From Spirochaetaceae bacterium (lineage in GTDB: Bacteria > Spirochaetota > Spirochaetia > SZUA-6 > Bin103), in contig JAPPKD010000218.1 of assembly GCA_028820215.1 (NCBI GenBank), forward strand, positions 1-29,561: 29,561 nt of DNA, written 5' to 3'. Shown here one piece after another: positions 1 to 9,182 of the stretch. The notes beneath the pieces are model-generated. The model had not been told where the DNA came from and made no database searches. It saw nothing but the letters and a program-made list of their open reading frames with translations. Made by a program: the position numbers and the translations under genes. Each line of letters opens with the position of its first letter. Position 1 is the stretch's first letter.

Positions 1-1539
1 TCAGGAGAACGAACGAATGGCTGCCTGACCTGTCACGCTGACGGAATGCACCCGGAGTGGTCCGCCGGCTGGACGATGAGCGTCCGCTACGAGCCGGATG
101 ACCAGGTTCTGGTTGCCGAGGCGGGACCGGCGGTGAGCGACCTGGTACTCGCGCCCGGCGAATCGCTCGAGCTGCCGCCGGCCCACGTGATCTTCTTCGA
201 AGGGGGGTTCGAGCAGGCGACCAACCGGAGCCGCGGCTACATCAGGGAGCACCTCACTCCACGCTACGAAGGACGCCAGGTGGTGCCGCCGGTGTCCTAC
301 ACCATCTGGCCCGGCATCCAGGCGCCCTACACGGACCGCGACATCTACCCGCAGATCGACACCGCCGCGGAGCTGGGGGTCGAGGTGTTCATCGTCGATG
401 ACGCCTGGTACGAAGGCCGGTTCCCCGGTGGATGCGGCAACTGGTACCCCGACCCCGCCAAGTTTTCCGACGGGTTGGAGCGGGTGGTCGACCGGGTCGA
501 GGAGCAGGGTATGCGCTTCGGGCTCTTCATCGACGCGGAGGCCGAGCCCGGCACCTGGATCCTGCGGGAGCACCCCGAGTTCTTCTACGGGCCGGAGCTC
601 GGAAGCGCCTGGACCCCGCGCCGCCGGCTCTACAACTTCAGTCTCCCGGAGGCATGCGAGTTTTACCTGGAGCTCCTGGGCGGCATCATCGAGCGCTACC
701 ACGTGCGCTACCTCCGCTGGGACTACAACATGGACGGGCACCCCATCTTCCGGAGGGTGGACCCGACGCTCAAGGTGAAGTTCGCCCATCTCGCGGGGCT
801 CTACCGGGTATGGGAGACGCTTGTCGAGCGGCACCCGGCGCTGATGCTCGAGTGCTGCGCCGGAGGCGGCCAGCGTCTGGACTTCGGCACCATGCGGCGA
901 CATCACGCCTGCTGGTGCAGCGACAGCAACGCCCATCCGCATCTCTACCACGTGATGCAGGCCGGCGGTAACGCGTTCTTGCCCGCCAACTACCTCGGCA
1001 GCTCCCTGGGATGGCCGCCGAGCAAGGGCCTGCGCGACCGGCCCGGCATGACGCTCCACCCCGACGCGAAGCTCACCGATCTCTCGTTTCTGAGCCGCAT
1101 GGCGGGGGAGTTCTTCCTGCACGGCACGGTTGCCGAGTGGCCGGCCGCGGCCAGGGAGCGCGCCCGCCACTGGATCGACGTCTACAAGCGGGTGCGCCAC
1201 CTGTTGATGCTCGACTATTTCCGGCCACTGCCGCAGCCCCAGTCGGAGGCGGACTGGAATGCCATGCAGTTCGCCGCGGGATCCGATGAGGGCATCGTCT
1301 TCGCCTTTCGTGTCGCGGGCGAAACGGGCGAACAGCGGATTCCTCTTCGTGCCGTGGACCCGGCGGCCCGCTACCGGGTGACAGACGAGGGCTCCGGCGT
1401 CGAGGAGAGCGTGCCGGGTGAGCAGCTATCCCGAGGGCTGTCGGTCGCGCTGCAGCCGGAGTCGGCCAGGCTGCTCTCCTATCGAGTGGATTCACGAGGT
1501 GATGCGGCACCGACGCTCCTGCCGGACGGTATAGTGTAG
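1..1539 (+). CDS. GH36 alpha-galactosidase-like glycoside hydrolase, 5' partial
   Basis: Retaining glycoside hydrolase of family 36 (clan GH-D), expected to release alpha-linked galactose or a related sugar from oligosaccharides. The frame is open to the first base of the window, so the true start lies upstream. The ATG at 46 is internal: the family normally has a beta-sandwich domain of about 250 residues before the barrel, and only its tail is present. Visible barrel motifs are LRWDYN, where Asp (codon 721-723) is the expected nucleophile, and ECCAGGGQRLDFG, where Asp (codon 880-882) is the expected acid/base. The FIVDDAWY segment also fits the barrel. No signal peptide can be judged because the N-terminus is missing. 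The gene ends 2 bases before the HEPN gene. Substrate specificity (alpha-galactosidase versus N-acetylgalactosaminidase or a transglycosylase) cannot be decided from the sequence. Confidence 0.88.
   Translation, partial: SGERTNGCLTCHADGMHPEWSAGWTMSVRYEPDDQVLVAEAGPAVSDLVLAPGESLELPPAHVIFFEGGFEQATNRSRGYIREHLTPRYEGRQVVPPVSYTIWPGIQAPYTDRDIYPQIDTAAELGVEVFIVDDAWYEGRFPGGCGNWYPDPAKFSDGLERVVDRVEEQGMRFGLFIDAEAEPGTWILREHPEFFYGPELGSAWTPRRRLYNFSLPEACEFYLELLGGIIERYHVRYLRWDYNMDGHPIFRRVDPTLKVKFAHLAGLYRVWETLVERHPALMLECCAGGGQRLDFGTMRRHHACWCSDSNAHPHLYHVMQAGGNAFLPANYLGSSLGWPPSKGLRDRPGMTLHPDAKLTDLSFLSRMAGEFFLHGTVAEWPAAARERARHWIDVYKRVRHLLMLDYFRPLPQPQSEADWNAMQFAAGSDEGIVFAFRVAGETGEQRIPLRAVDPAARYRVTDEGSGVEESVPGEQLSRGLSVALQPESARLLSYRVDSRGDAAPTLLPDGIV
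1530..1535 (+). promoter_or_regulatory. -10 element TATAGT, probable leaderless promoter of the HEPN gene
   Basis: TATAGT matches the sigma-70 -10 consensus in 5 of 6 positions. It lies exactly 6 bases before the GTG start at 1542, inside the last codons of the upstream gene. Transcription would begin at or next to the GTG. No clear -35 hexamer was found 16-18 bases upstream. GTAGGA between the hexamer and the start could instead act as a very close ribosome binding site. Confidence 0.45.
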
Positions 1540-1541
1540 GA

Positions 1542-1925
1542 GTGCCAAACAGAGCCCGCGACTGGCTCGCACAGTCTGAGCGCAACCTGGCCCAGGCGGT
1601 GGCCTCTCAGGCGGAACAGCGCCACGAGTGGGCGTGCTTCGCCGCCCACCAGGCCGCAGAGCTCGCGGTGAAGGCGCTGCACCTGGCTCGTGGCCAGGAG
1701 GCGTGGGGGCACGTCCTGACACGGCTGCTGGCCGATCTCCCCGATTCGCCAGCGGAAGACCTGGTAGAGCGGGCACGCGTGCTGGACAACTACTACGTCC
1801 CGACCCGGTACCCGAACGGACACGCTGAGGGGCCACCCTTCGAGCACTACGGCCCTCGACAGAGCGCGGAGGCAATCGAGCATGCCAACCAGATCGTTGA
1901 GTTCGTCCGTACTGCGCTGGCCTGA
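1542..1925 (+). CDS. HEPN-domain protein, putative toxin RNase of a HEPN/MNT pair
   Basis: Small all-helical protein of 127 residues, typical in length for HEPN domains. HEPN proteins paired with MNT nucleotidyltransferases commonly act as RNA-cleaving toxins. It has the HEPN signature R-x4-H: Arg89 and His94 in RYPNGH, just after the LDNYYVPT segment characteristic of this family. The N-terminal helix (RARDWLAQSERNL) and the AAHQAAELAVKAL helix also fit. The start is GTG, chosen because the family N-terminus begins here. The 3' end overlaps the MNT gene by 44 bases, so the two are likely translationally coupled. HEPN domains of this Pfam group sometimes lack the His; its presence here favours an active nuclease. 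Toxicity itself is inferred, not seen. Confidence 0.85.
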   Translation: MPNRARDWLAQSERNLAQAVASQAEQRHEWACFAAHQAAELAVKALHLARGQEAWGHVLTRLLADLPDSPAEDLVERARVLDNYYVPTRYPNGHAEGPPFEHYGPRQSAEAIEHANQIVEFVRTALA

Positions 1926-2241
1926 CGCCGACCAGGTTCACGCCGCCGTCGTCGCCTGGACCGCGCACACCTGCCGCCAGTCACCGGATGTGCGCGCCGT
2001 CGGCTACTTCGGCTCCTACGCGCGGGGCGACTGGGGCGTCGGCAGCGATCTCGACCTGTTGGTGCTGGTTGACGGCGACGCGAGCTGGCACGGGAAGACA
2101 GAGGATCTTCCGGTACCGGCAGAGGTCACGGTCTTCACCGAGCGCGGCTGGCACGCCCGGCTGGCCCGCGGTGACCGCTTTGCAAAGACCCTGGTCGCTG
2201 AGACCGTGTGGGTTACAGAACCGCCACCAAGGAGGCGATGA
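1882..2241 (+). CDS. MNT-type minimal nucleotidyltransferase, putative antitoxin
   Basis: Protein of 119 residues with the DNA-polymerase-beta-like nucleotidyltransferase signature: Gly44-Ser45, then SDLDLLV, with Asp56 and Asp58 as the expected metal ligands. In characterised MntA/HepT-type systems the nucleotidyltransferase neutralises the HEPN toxin by transferring AMP to a tyrosine near its R-x4-6-H motif. The adjacent HEPN protein has Tyr84, Tyr85 and Tyr90 close to that motif. The position of the usual third acidic residue is occupied by Glu81 in PAEVTVFT, which should be checked against homologues. The ATG at 1882 gives a 44-base overlap with the HEPN gene; a TTG at 1897 is an alternative start. 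The C-terminus ends in a short basic tail (PPPRRR). Confidence 0.85.
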   Translation: MPTRSLSSSVLRWPDADQVHAAVVAWTAHTCRQSPDVRAVGYFGSYARGDWGVGSDLDLLVLVDGDASWHGKTEDLPVPAEVTVFTERGWHARLARGDRFAKTLVAETVWVTEPPPRRR

Positions 2242-2280
2242 GCCTGGCTCAGCCAACCTTCATTCCGTCTCGAGTTCCTC

Positions 2281-2311
2281 TTGACCTTCCGGTTCCTGGA
2301 AGGTTGACGCT
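2281..2311 (+). promoter_or_regulatory. CueR/MerR-type copper-responsive promoter and operator
   Basis: A perfect inverted repeat, ACCTTCC (2284-2290), 7 bases, GGAAGGT (2298-2304), lies directly after a -35-like TTGACC (2281-2286). This matches the arrangement of CueR-controlled copA promoters, where the dyad sits in an over-long spacer. With the typical 19-base MerR-family spacer the -10 would be GACGCT (2306-2311), which keeps only the A and final T of the consensus. The predicted transcription start is then about 2318, after the first ATG (2312) and just before the ATG at 2321. No cueR-like regulator gene is in the window. Confidence 0.8.
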
Positions 2312-4614
<2,303 letters not shown>

Positions 4615-4618
<4 letters not shown>

Positions 4619-5655
4619 CCCGGCCGTCAGCCCCCCTCCGCTGCCTGGCGGTTGTCCTCCTGCTCGCGAATGCCGGAATGGCGTGGGCGGATGACGTGGT
4701 GGCGACCATCGGCGAGGAGTCCGTGCAGCGCGCCGAGCTCCTGACGGTGGCGTCGTTCTCCCTGGAGGAGACCGAACTCGAGCGCCTGCGCTGCCAGGTT
4801 GAAGCGGACCGAGGCCACGCCGAGGTGCTGCAGACGTTTCTCCGGCAGCTTGTGCATGAGCGCCTGCTCGACCTGGAGGCCGCCCGCACCGGAATGACCG
4901 TGCAGGCGATACTGGGGTCGGTATACGAGTCGGTGCCGCCGATCGAGGACGCCGCGGTCGAGGCGTTCTATAAGGAGAACCAGAGCCGCATCCCTTACGC
5001 GCTGGGGGCCGTGGCGGGCCAGATCCGCGACTTCCTCAGGCAGCAGGCGGAGCAACAGGCCGAGGCGGAGTTTCTTGGCGTCCTGGAACAGCGGTTCGCC
5101 GTCGACTACAGGCTCGAACCCTTCCGCGTGGACATCGCCGCAGACGGCTTCCCGACCCTCGGACCGCAGGATGCGCCGGTGACCATCGTCGAGTTCTCGG
5201 ACTTCGAATGCCCGTTCTGCGCCAGGGTCCAGCCGGCCCTGCAGCGCGCCAAGCGCGAGTACGGGGACAGGCTGCGGCTGGTCTACCGCCACTACCCGCT
5301 GGCCAACATCCACGCCAACGCGCAGAAAGCCGCCGAGGCCTCGCTCTGCGCCGGCGAGCAGGGGCTGTTCTGGGAGATGCACGACCTGATGTTCGCCGAG
5401 CAGACCACGCTGTCGGTGCCCGATCTCAAGGACAAGGCCGGCCGCATCGGACTGGACCGCGCGGCGTTCGACGCGTGCCTGGACTCCAGCCGCCACCACG
5501 AGACGGTGCGGGACGACATCCGCGCCGCCGCTGCGGCGGGGGTGACGGGTACACCCGCGCTGTTCGTGAACGGCCGCCCGCTGGCCGGCGCGGCCCCCTT
5601 CGAGACGATCGCCGCCACCATCGACGACGAGCTGGAGCGCCTGGGCGCCCGGTGA
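4615..5655 (+). CDS. Secreted DsbA-like thiol-disulfide oxidoreductase with an N-terminal SurA-like region
   Basis: Protein of 346 residues, exported by an N-terminal signal peptide (hydrophobic [16 protein letters not shown], likely cleavage after AWA). Residues about 30-170 are helical and charged and resemble the SurA/peptidyl-prolyl isomerase N-terminal domain often fused to this family. From about 180 it is a DsbA-type thioredoxin fold with the redox pair Cys199-Pro-Phe-Cys202 in FSDFECPFC and the cis-Pro314 in [11 protein letters not shown]. It should oxidise or reduce disulfides of exported proteins, possibly protecting them from copper. I chose the GTG at 4615, which overlaps the copper ATPase stop (GTGA), because it starts directly before the signal peptide; the frame stays open far upstream only as a shadow. 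Co-transcription with copA is very likely. Confidence 0.88.
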
Positions 5656-5668
5656 ATCTCCGGGCGCC
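5644..5668. terminator. GC-rich stem-loop between convergent genes
   Basis: Perfect 9-bp inverted repeat: GGCGCCCGG (5644-5652), loop TGAATCT (5653-5659), CCGGGCGCC (5660-5668). The stop codon of the oxidoreductase gene lies in the loop, and the ferritin-like gene ends 12 bases beyond on the other strand. There is no T-tract on either side, so it is not a textbook intrinsic terminator. Its position between convergent genes still suggests bidirectional termination or mRNA 3'-end protection. Confidence 0.65.
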
Positions 5669-5680
5669 GGACTCCCCGCG

Positions 5681-6145
5681 TCAGGCTGCCTTCCGGTACT
5701 CCTTCAGAAAGCCCTCGAACAGCGTGCGGTGCTGCTCCTCGTCAGCCATCAGCTTGATCGCCAGGTCCTGGGTGACGTAGTCGACACCCTCGCACTGACG
5801 GATGATCCGGTCGTACTGATCGATGGCGGCGTTCTCGGCCGTGATCACGCCCTCGATGACGCCGATGACGTCCGTGGTCTGGGCGGGGGGCTGCAGCGCG
5901 TCCTGCGACAGGCTCAGCGCGAGCGAGCCGGGAACCGTGCCGCCCAGCTGCTTGATCCGTTCGCCCAGGTCACGCGCGTGCGCCAGCTCCCCGTCGACGT
6001 CGGCGGCCAGGGACTTCTTGATCTCTTCCGCGCGGACGCCGTCCAGGACGATGGAGTTGGCCAGGAAATTGGTCACCGTCTCCAGCTCCATGCAGTAGGC
6101 CTTCGTCAACTCCTCGATGATTGATTCGCGTCCTTCTATATTCAC
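5681..6145 (-). CDS. Ferritin-like diiron protein (bacterioferritin/Dps-like)
   Basis: Four-helix-bundle protein of 154 residues. It shows two ExxH motifs spaced as in carboxylate diiron proteins: ELAH (Glu53, His56) and EEQH (Glu136, His139), with further glutamates in helices 1 and 3 (MELET, TAENAAIDQ). Likely roles are iron oxidation and storage or oxidative-stress protection; the sequence alone does not separate bacterioferritin from related ferritin-like families. The start is GTG at 6145, chosen because a strong ribosome binding site GGAGGG lies 6 bases upstream. An upstream ATG in frame at 6175 would put that site inside the gene. It converges with the copper operon, and a promoter with a palindrome precedes it. 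No heme-ligand methionine was assigned. Confidence 0.85.
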   Translation of the reverse strand: MNIEGRESIIEELTKAYCMELETVTNFLANSIVLDGVRAEEIKKSLAADVDGELAHARDLGERIKQLGGTVPGSLALSLSQDALQPPAQTTDVIGVIEGVITAENAAIDQYDRIIRQCEGVDYVTQDLAIKLMADEEQHRTLFEGFLKEYRKAA

Positions 6146-6177
6146 TTCGATCCCTCCTAACGTCACGCCTTGCAAGT

Positions 6178-6211
6178 ATTATCCGAAATGCAATGTTCTC
6201 GATAAGAACAT
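6178..6211 (-). promoter_or_regulatory. Promoter and palindromic operator of the ferritin-like gene
   Basis: On the minus strand, GATAAT (6178-6183) matches the -10 consensus in 5 of 6 positions and leaves a leader of about 25 bases containing the GGAGGG site. Upstream of it, over the expected spacer and -35 region, lies a perfect dyad: ATGTTCT, CGATA, AGAACAT (6193-6211, 7-bp arms, 5-base centre). Such a placement suits a repressor that blocks RNA polymerase. The sequence does not match a canonical Fur or PerR box, so the regulator is unknown. No good -35 hexamer is visible. Confidence 0.6.
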
Positions 6212-6528
6212 AACAGATCCCAAGAAAAGAGGCAAGTATCCGGATCTATATCGACATATATTGCAACCAATAATGCACATTAATGAACGATATTTATCTC
6301 CATTTGTTCATATTGTTTATCACCCTGACGCACATGATATGGTCTGATGCTACGGGCCGCGAGAGCACCCCCTTCCGAGTACGCAAGGAGAAGATCGTCT
6401 CGTTCGAGCCGGACTGCGATGGACTTGGCATCATTGCGGGACACGGCCGCGCCAAGCCGGAAATCTTCACCATGGGGACGACCGACGTCTGGTTCGCCGT
6501 CCACCTCATCAGCGCCCTGCTCGCGAGG
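6212..6528. other. AT-rich intergenic tract, no supported gene
   Basis: From about 6165 to 6350 the sequence becomes strongly AT-rich (19 G/C among the 60 bases 6241-6300), against about two-thirds G/C in neighbouring genes. It holds an imperfectly understood inverted pair, ATGAAC (from about 6282) and GTTCAT (near 6308). From 6355 to 6528 the composition returns to normal and a plus-strand frame from 6283 stays open to 6639. Its product has a hydrophobic start and a soluble middle but no recognisable family, and its 3' end overlaps the ATPase gene in another frame. It may be a decayed gene remnant. I do not call a gene here. Confidence 0.5.
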
Positions 6529-6557
6529 ATGACAGACACGCCACGCGCGACGACAAT
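6529..6557 (+). promoter_or_regulatory. Sigma-70-like promoter of the ATPase-nuclease gene
   Basis: ATGACA (6529-6534, 5 of 6 to TTGACA) and GACAAT (6552-6557, 4 of 6 to TATAAT) are separated by exactly 17 bases. The predicted transcription start is about 6564-6566, immediately before the GTG at 6567, which has no Shine-Dalgarno sequence. The transcript would be leaderless or nearly so. Confidence 0.55.
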
Positions 6558-6566
6558 GGCGCCAGC

Positions 6567-7736
6567 GTGCGCAAGTTCAACACCGCAGGCCCGATCGATA
6601 CGCAAGACCACTACCACATCCCGCCACTGGAGAGGATAGACCTCGACCAAGTGCTGGACTTGGTGGCGGACAAGAAGTACTTCGTGCTGCACGCGCCGCG
6701 CCAGACAGGCAAGACCTCGGCGCTGCTGGCGCTCCGCGACCTCCTGAACAGCGGCGAACATGGCTCCTGGCGCTGCGTCTACGCCAACGTGGAAGCGGGC
6801 CAGGCAGCCCGCGAGAACGTCGGGGAAGCGATGCGTGCGATGCTCTCCGAGTTCGCGCTGCGGGCGAGCCTGACACTGGGCGACGACTCGCTGGAGGACA
6901 TCGGCCGCGCGGCCATGGACAGCGCCGGACCGTTGGGCGCGCTGGGGCTGACCCTGAGCCGCTGGGCCGCCGCCGACCGCGCACCGCTGGTGCTGATGAT
7001 CGACGAGATCGATTCACTGGTGGGCGACACCCTGCTTTCGGTCCTGCGCCAGGTGCGCGCTGGCTACGACCGGCGTCCATCTGCCTTTCCGCACAGCATC
7101 GTCCTGTGCGGGGTGCGCGACGTGCGCGATTACCGTATCCACTCCACTGCCGAGAACCGGATGGTGCTCGGCGGCAGCGCCTTCAACATCAAGTCGGAGT
7201 CGTTGCGGCTGGGCGACTTTTCCGAGCAGGAAACGCGCGCGCTGCTTGCGCAGCACACGGCCGAGACCGGGCAGGCGTTCACGGATGAGGCGCTGGCGCT
7301 GGTCGGTACGCGCACAGCCGGCCAACCATGGCTGGTGAACGCGCTGTGCTACGACGCGTGCTTCCGCCACAAACCGGGGCGTGACCGCTCTCGGCCGATT
7401 TCCGCGGACGCCGTCCTGGAAGCACAGGAGCGACTGATCCAGCGCCGCGACACCCACATCGACGACCTTGCCAACAAGCTGCGCGAAGAGCGCGTCCGGC
7501 GGGTGGTGGAGCCGATCCTGACCGGGGCGATCGAGTCCCCGTGCTCGGACGAGGACCTCGCCTACGTCCGCGACCTGGGACTGGTGGCACAGGCGGACGG
7601 CGGCCCACCGCGCATCGCCAACCCGATCTACGCCGAGGTGGTGCCGCGGCATCTGAACTACGCGGTGCAGGAGACACTACCGCAACAGATGGCGTGTACG
7701 TGGGCACCGACGGCGGGCTGGACGTGGAGGGGCTGA
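6567..7736 (+). CDS. AAA-like P-loop ATPase, N-terminal part of a frameshifted ATPase-nuclease
   Basis: ATPase part of what appears to be one longer protein of about 530 residues. Walker A is APRQTGKTS (Lys49) and Walker B is VLMIDEID (Asp146, Glu147). A sensor-like LCGVRDVRDYR segment follows at about residues 180-190. The region up to RIANPIYAEVVPRHL reads as a normal domain end. After QETLPQQMA (to 7694) the frame runs into an unrelated tail (CTWAPTAGWTWRG) and stops, while the expected continuation is in another frame. Only two bases (TG, 7695-7696) sit where a Trp codon would fit, so a one-base deletion or a sequencing error is likely. The GTG start follows a good promoter by 9 bases. 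Proteins of this architecture are widespread and of unclear function, often lying in accessory regions. Confidence 0.8.
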   Translation: MRKFNTAGPIDTQDHYHIPPLERIDLDQVLDLVADKKYFVLHAPRQTGKTSALLALRDLLNSGEHGSWRCVYANVEAGQAARENVGEAMRAMLSEFALRASLTLGDDSLEDIGRAAMDSAGPLGALGLTLSRWAAADRAPLVLMIDEIDSLVGDTLLSVLRQVRAGYDRRPSAFPHSIVLCGVRDVRDYRIHSTAENRMVLGGSAFNIKSESLRLGDFSEQETRALLAQHTAETGQAFTDEALALVGTRTAGQPWLVNALCYDACFRHKPGRDRSRPISADAVLEAQERLIQRRDTHIDDLANKLREERVRRVVEPILTGAIESPCSDEDLAYVRDLGLVAQADGGPPRIANPIYAEVVPRHLNYAVQETLPQQMACTWAPTAGWTWRG

Positions 7737-8158
7737 TCGCCGCGTTCCAGGCGTTCTTCCGCGAGCACTCCGAGCATTGGGTGCAGCGCTTCGAGCGGTA
7801 CCACGAGGCCGGCCCACAGTTGCTGCTGCAGGCGCACCTCCAACGGATCGTCAACGGCGGCGGGCGCATCGAGCGGGAGTACGCACTGGGGAGCGGGCGC
7901 ACCGACCTGCTGATCGCTTGGCCGCAGGGCGGGCGCGAGCGGCGCTTCGTGGTGGAGTGCAAGGTGCGTCGAGGCGAGCTGGAGCGGACCATCGCGGACG
8001 GGTTGGAGCAGACGCGAGCCTATCTCGACCGGTGCGCGGCGGAGGCGGGCCATCTGATCCTGTTCGACCGGTCGCCGGAGCGGAGCTGGGAGGAGAAGAT
8101 CTTCCGCCGTGACCCGCCGCCCGGAACGGGCGCACCGGTCACGGTCTGGGGCATGTGA
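7694..8158 (+). CDS. PD-(D/E)XK nuclease-like domain, C-terminal part of the frameshifted ATPase gene
   Basis: C-terminal portion of the preceding ATPase gene in the +2 frame relative to it; the coordinates start at the GTG (7694) nearest the break, which may not be a real start. The product begins YVGTDGGLDVEGL and carries the PD-(D/E)XK pattern: Asp (codon 7904-7906) in GRTDLLI, then Glu and Lys (7955-7957, 7961-7963) in VVECK, about 17 residues apart. This fold is used by nucleases acting on DNA or RNA; the partner ATPase may move or gate it. The end, EEKIFRRDPPPG to VWGM, looks complete. If the frameshift is real the two halves are separate or dead; if it is an assembly error this is one intact protein (6567-8158). 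Confidence 0.72.
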   Translation: MYVGTDGGLDVEGLIAAFQAFFREHSEHWVQRFERYHEAGPQLLLQAHLQRIVNGGGRIEREYALGSGRTDLLIAWPQGGRERRFVVECKVRRGELERTIADGLEQTRAYLDRCAAEAGHLILFDRSPERSWEEKIFRRDPPPGTGAPVTVWGM

Positions 8159-8182
8159 ACCTGAGTGATGTCGGCGGGATCG

Positions 8183-9175
8183 TCATCTCTTGCCCGCTGG
8201 ACCATGTCCATCCGCCATCAACCGGCACTCCGGCGCCAAGCTGGCGGCCGTGAGGACCCGCTCCAGCCGGCGCCAGGCGAAGATCGGCATCATGTGCACG
8301 CCGGCCACGCCGGGGGTGGCGCGCAGCCGCTGCAGCACCTCGACCGTGTAGCGCATCCCCTCCTCGGCAGCCTCGCCGCGGGCATCCGCGGCCCGCAGAC
8401 GGTCGAGCAGCGCATCGGTCTCCGCATGCGATCCGGTGAAGCCGACCAGGAACAGCCAGGTCCGCAGCGACAGCGGCGAGGTGATGACCGGCACGCCGAC
8501 GACGATCGGCGCCGTCACGCCGAGCCGCTCGACCTCGGCCAGCCAGCGCGTGAAGCGTCCCCACAGGAACGGCGGCTGCGTGAGGATGACCTGCGCGCCG
8601 GCAGCGACCTTGCGCTGCATGCGGCGGGCGCGGGCCGCGGGCCCCGGCAGGATGGGGTTCTCCACCGCCCACAGCGGCTGCTCGGGATGCGCACGCCGGA
8701 TCGCGCGCAGGATGCGGAACGAGTTCTGCGGCAGCAGCCAGCCCAGCTTCACGATCCCGAACAGGCGGCGCACCAAGCCGCCTCCCGAGAGCACCAGTAG
8801 CGCCACCGCACCGCCGGCGCGCGCCGCCGCCACCCGTCGCGCTACCATGCCGGCGGTGCGCAGGCTGGCCGACACCGTGAACACCGGCTCGGCACTCTTC
8901 TCAAGCGCTCCGGCGACGCGCCGCTCCAGCGGCTCGCGCGGCCCGCGGGCGGCCGGCTTGCGCCGCGCCAGCAGGTCGCGGAAGCGGCCGACCAGCGGCA
9001 GGTCCGGCAGCGTCACCGCGTCGATCAGTCCCTTGTCCAGCATGCGCCGGTAGGAGCGCGCCTGGCTGGCCTGCGTCTGCTCGACGGTGATCACGAAGCG
9101 GCCGGTGGCGAGCCGCTCCAGCGCCGAGCCGAGCCGAGCCCGATGGTCACTCGTCGGCTTCTCGTCCTTCGCCAT
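8183..9175 (-). CDS. Divergent methylenetetrahydrofolate reductase-family protein
   Basis: Cytoplasmic (beta/alpha)8-barrel protein of 330 residues, related to MetF. Family marks include FVITVEQT (Glu aligning with E. coli MetF Glu28), KVAAGAQVILTQPPF matching the conserved AGA...TQ strand, and PIVVGVPVI and GVHMMPIF near the C-terminus. The segment where MetF has LRGD (Asp120) reads LVLSGGGL here, so an important residue is replaced. It may bind folate or flavin without being a classical reductase. The start is ATG 9175; a TTG at 9178 is less likely. The sulfatase gene ends 7 bases upstream on the same strand, so the two are probably co-transcribed. It converges with the ATPase-nuclease gene with no convincing terminator between. 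Confidence 0.75.
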   Translation of the reverse strand: MAKDEKPTSDHRARLGSALERLATGRFVITVEQTQASQARSYRRMLDKGLIDAVTLPDLPLVGRFRDLLARRKPAARGPREPLERRVAGALEKSAEPVFTVSASLRTAGMVARRVAAARAGGAVALLVLSGGGLVRRLFGIVKLGWLLPQNSFRILRAIRRAHPEQPLWAVENPILPGPAARARRMQRKVAAGAQVILTQPPFLWGRFTRWLAEVERLGVTAPIVVGVPVITSPLSLRTWLFLVGFTGSHAETDALLDRLRAADARGEAAEEGMRYTVEVLQRLRATPGVAGVHMMPIFAWRRLERVLTAASLAPECRLMADGHGPAGKR

Positions 9176-9182
9176 CAACCGC

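Noticed and set aside
1..1200. Long minus-strand open frame (399 residues) opposite the GH36 gene
   Set aside because: It is the antisense frame of a gene with clear catalytic motifs; the translation is Val/Arg/Pro-rich with no domain, as is common in high-GC DNA.
6146..6175. Upstream ATG (6175) as start of the ferritin-like gene
   Set aside because: It would place the GGAGGG ribosome site inside the coding sequence; GTG 6145 has ideal spacing.
6283..6639. Plus-strand frame of 118 residues between the ferritin-like and ATPase genes
   Set aside because: It has no ribosome site or family match and its last third is the ATPase gene in another frame. Kept only as a possible remnant.
9120..9141. 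Short GCCGA tandem in the MetF-like gene start
   Set aside because: Only about three copies, within coding sequence and compatible with normal codons; no sign of a mobile or regulatory repeat.
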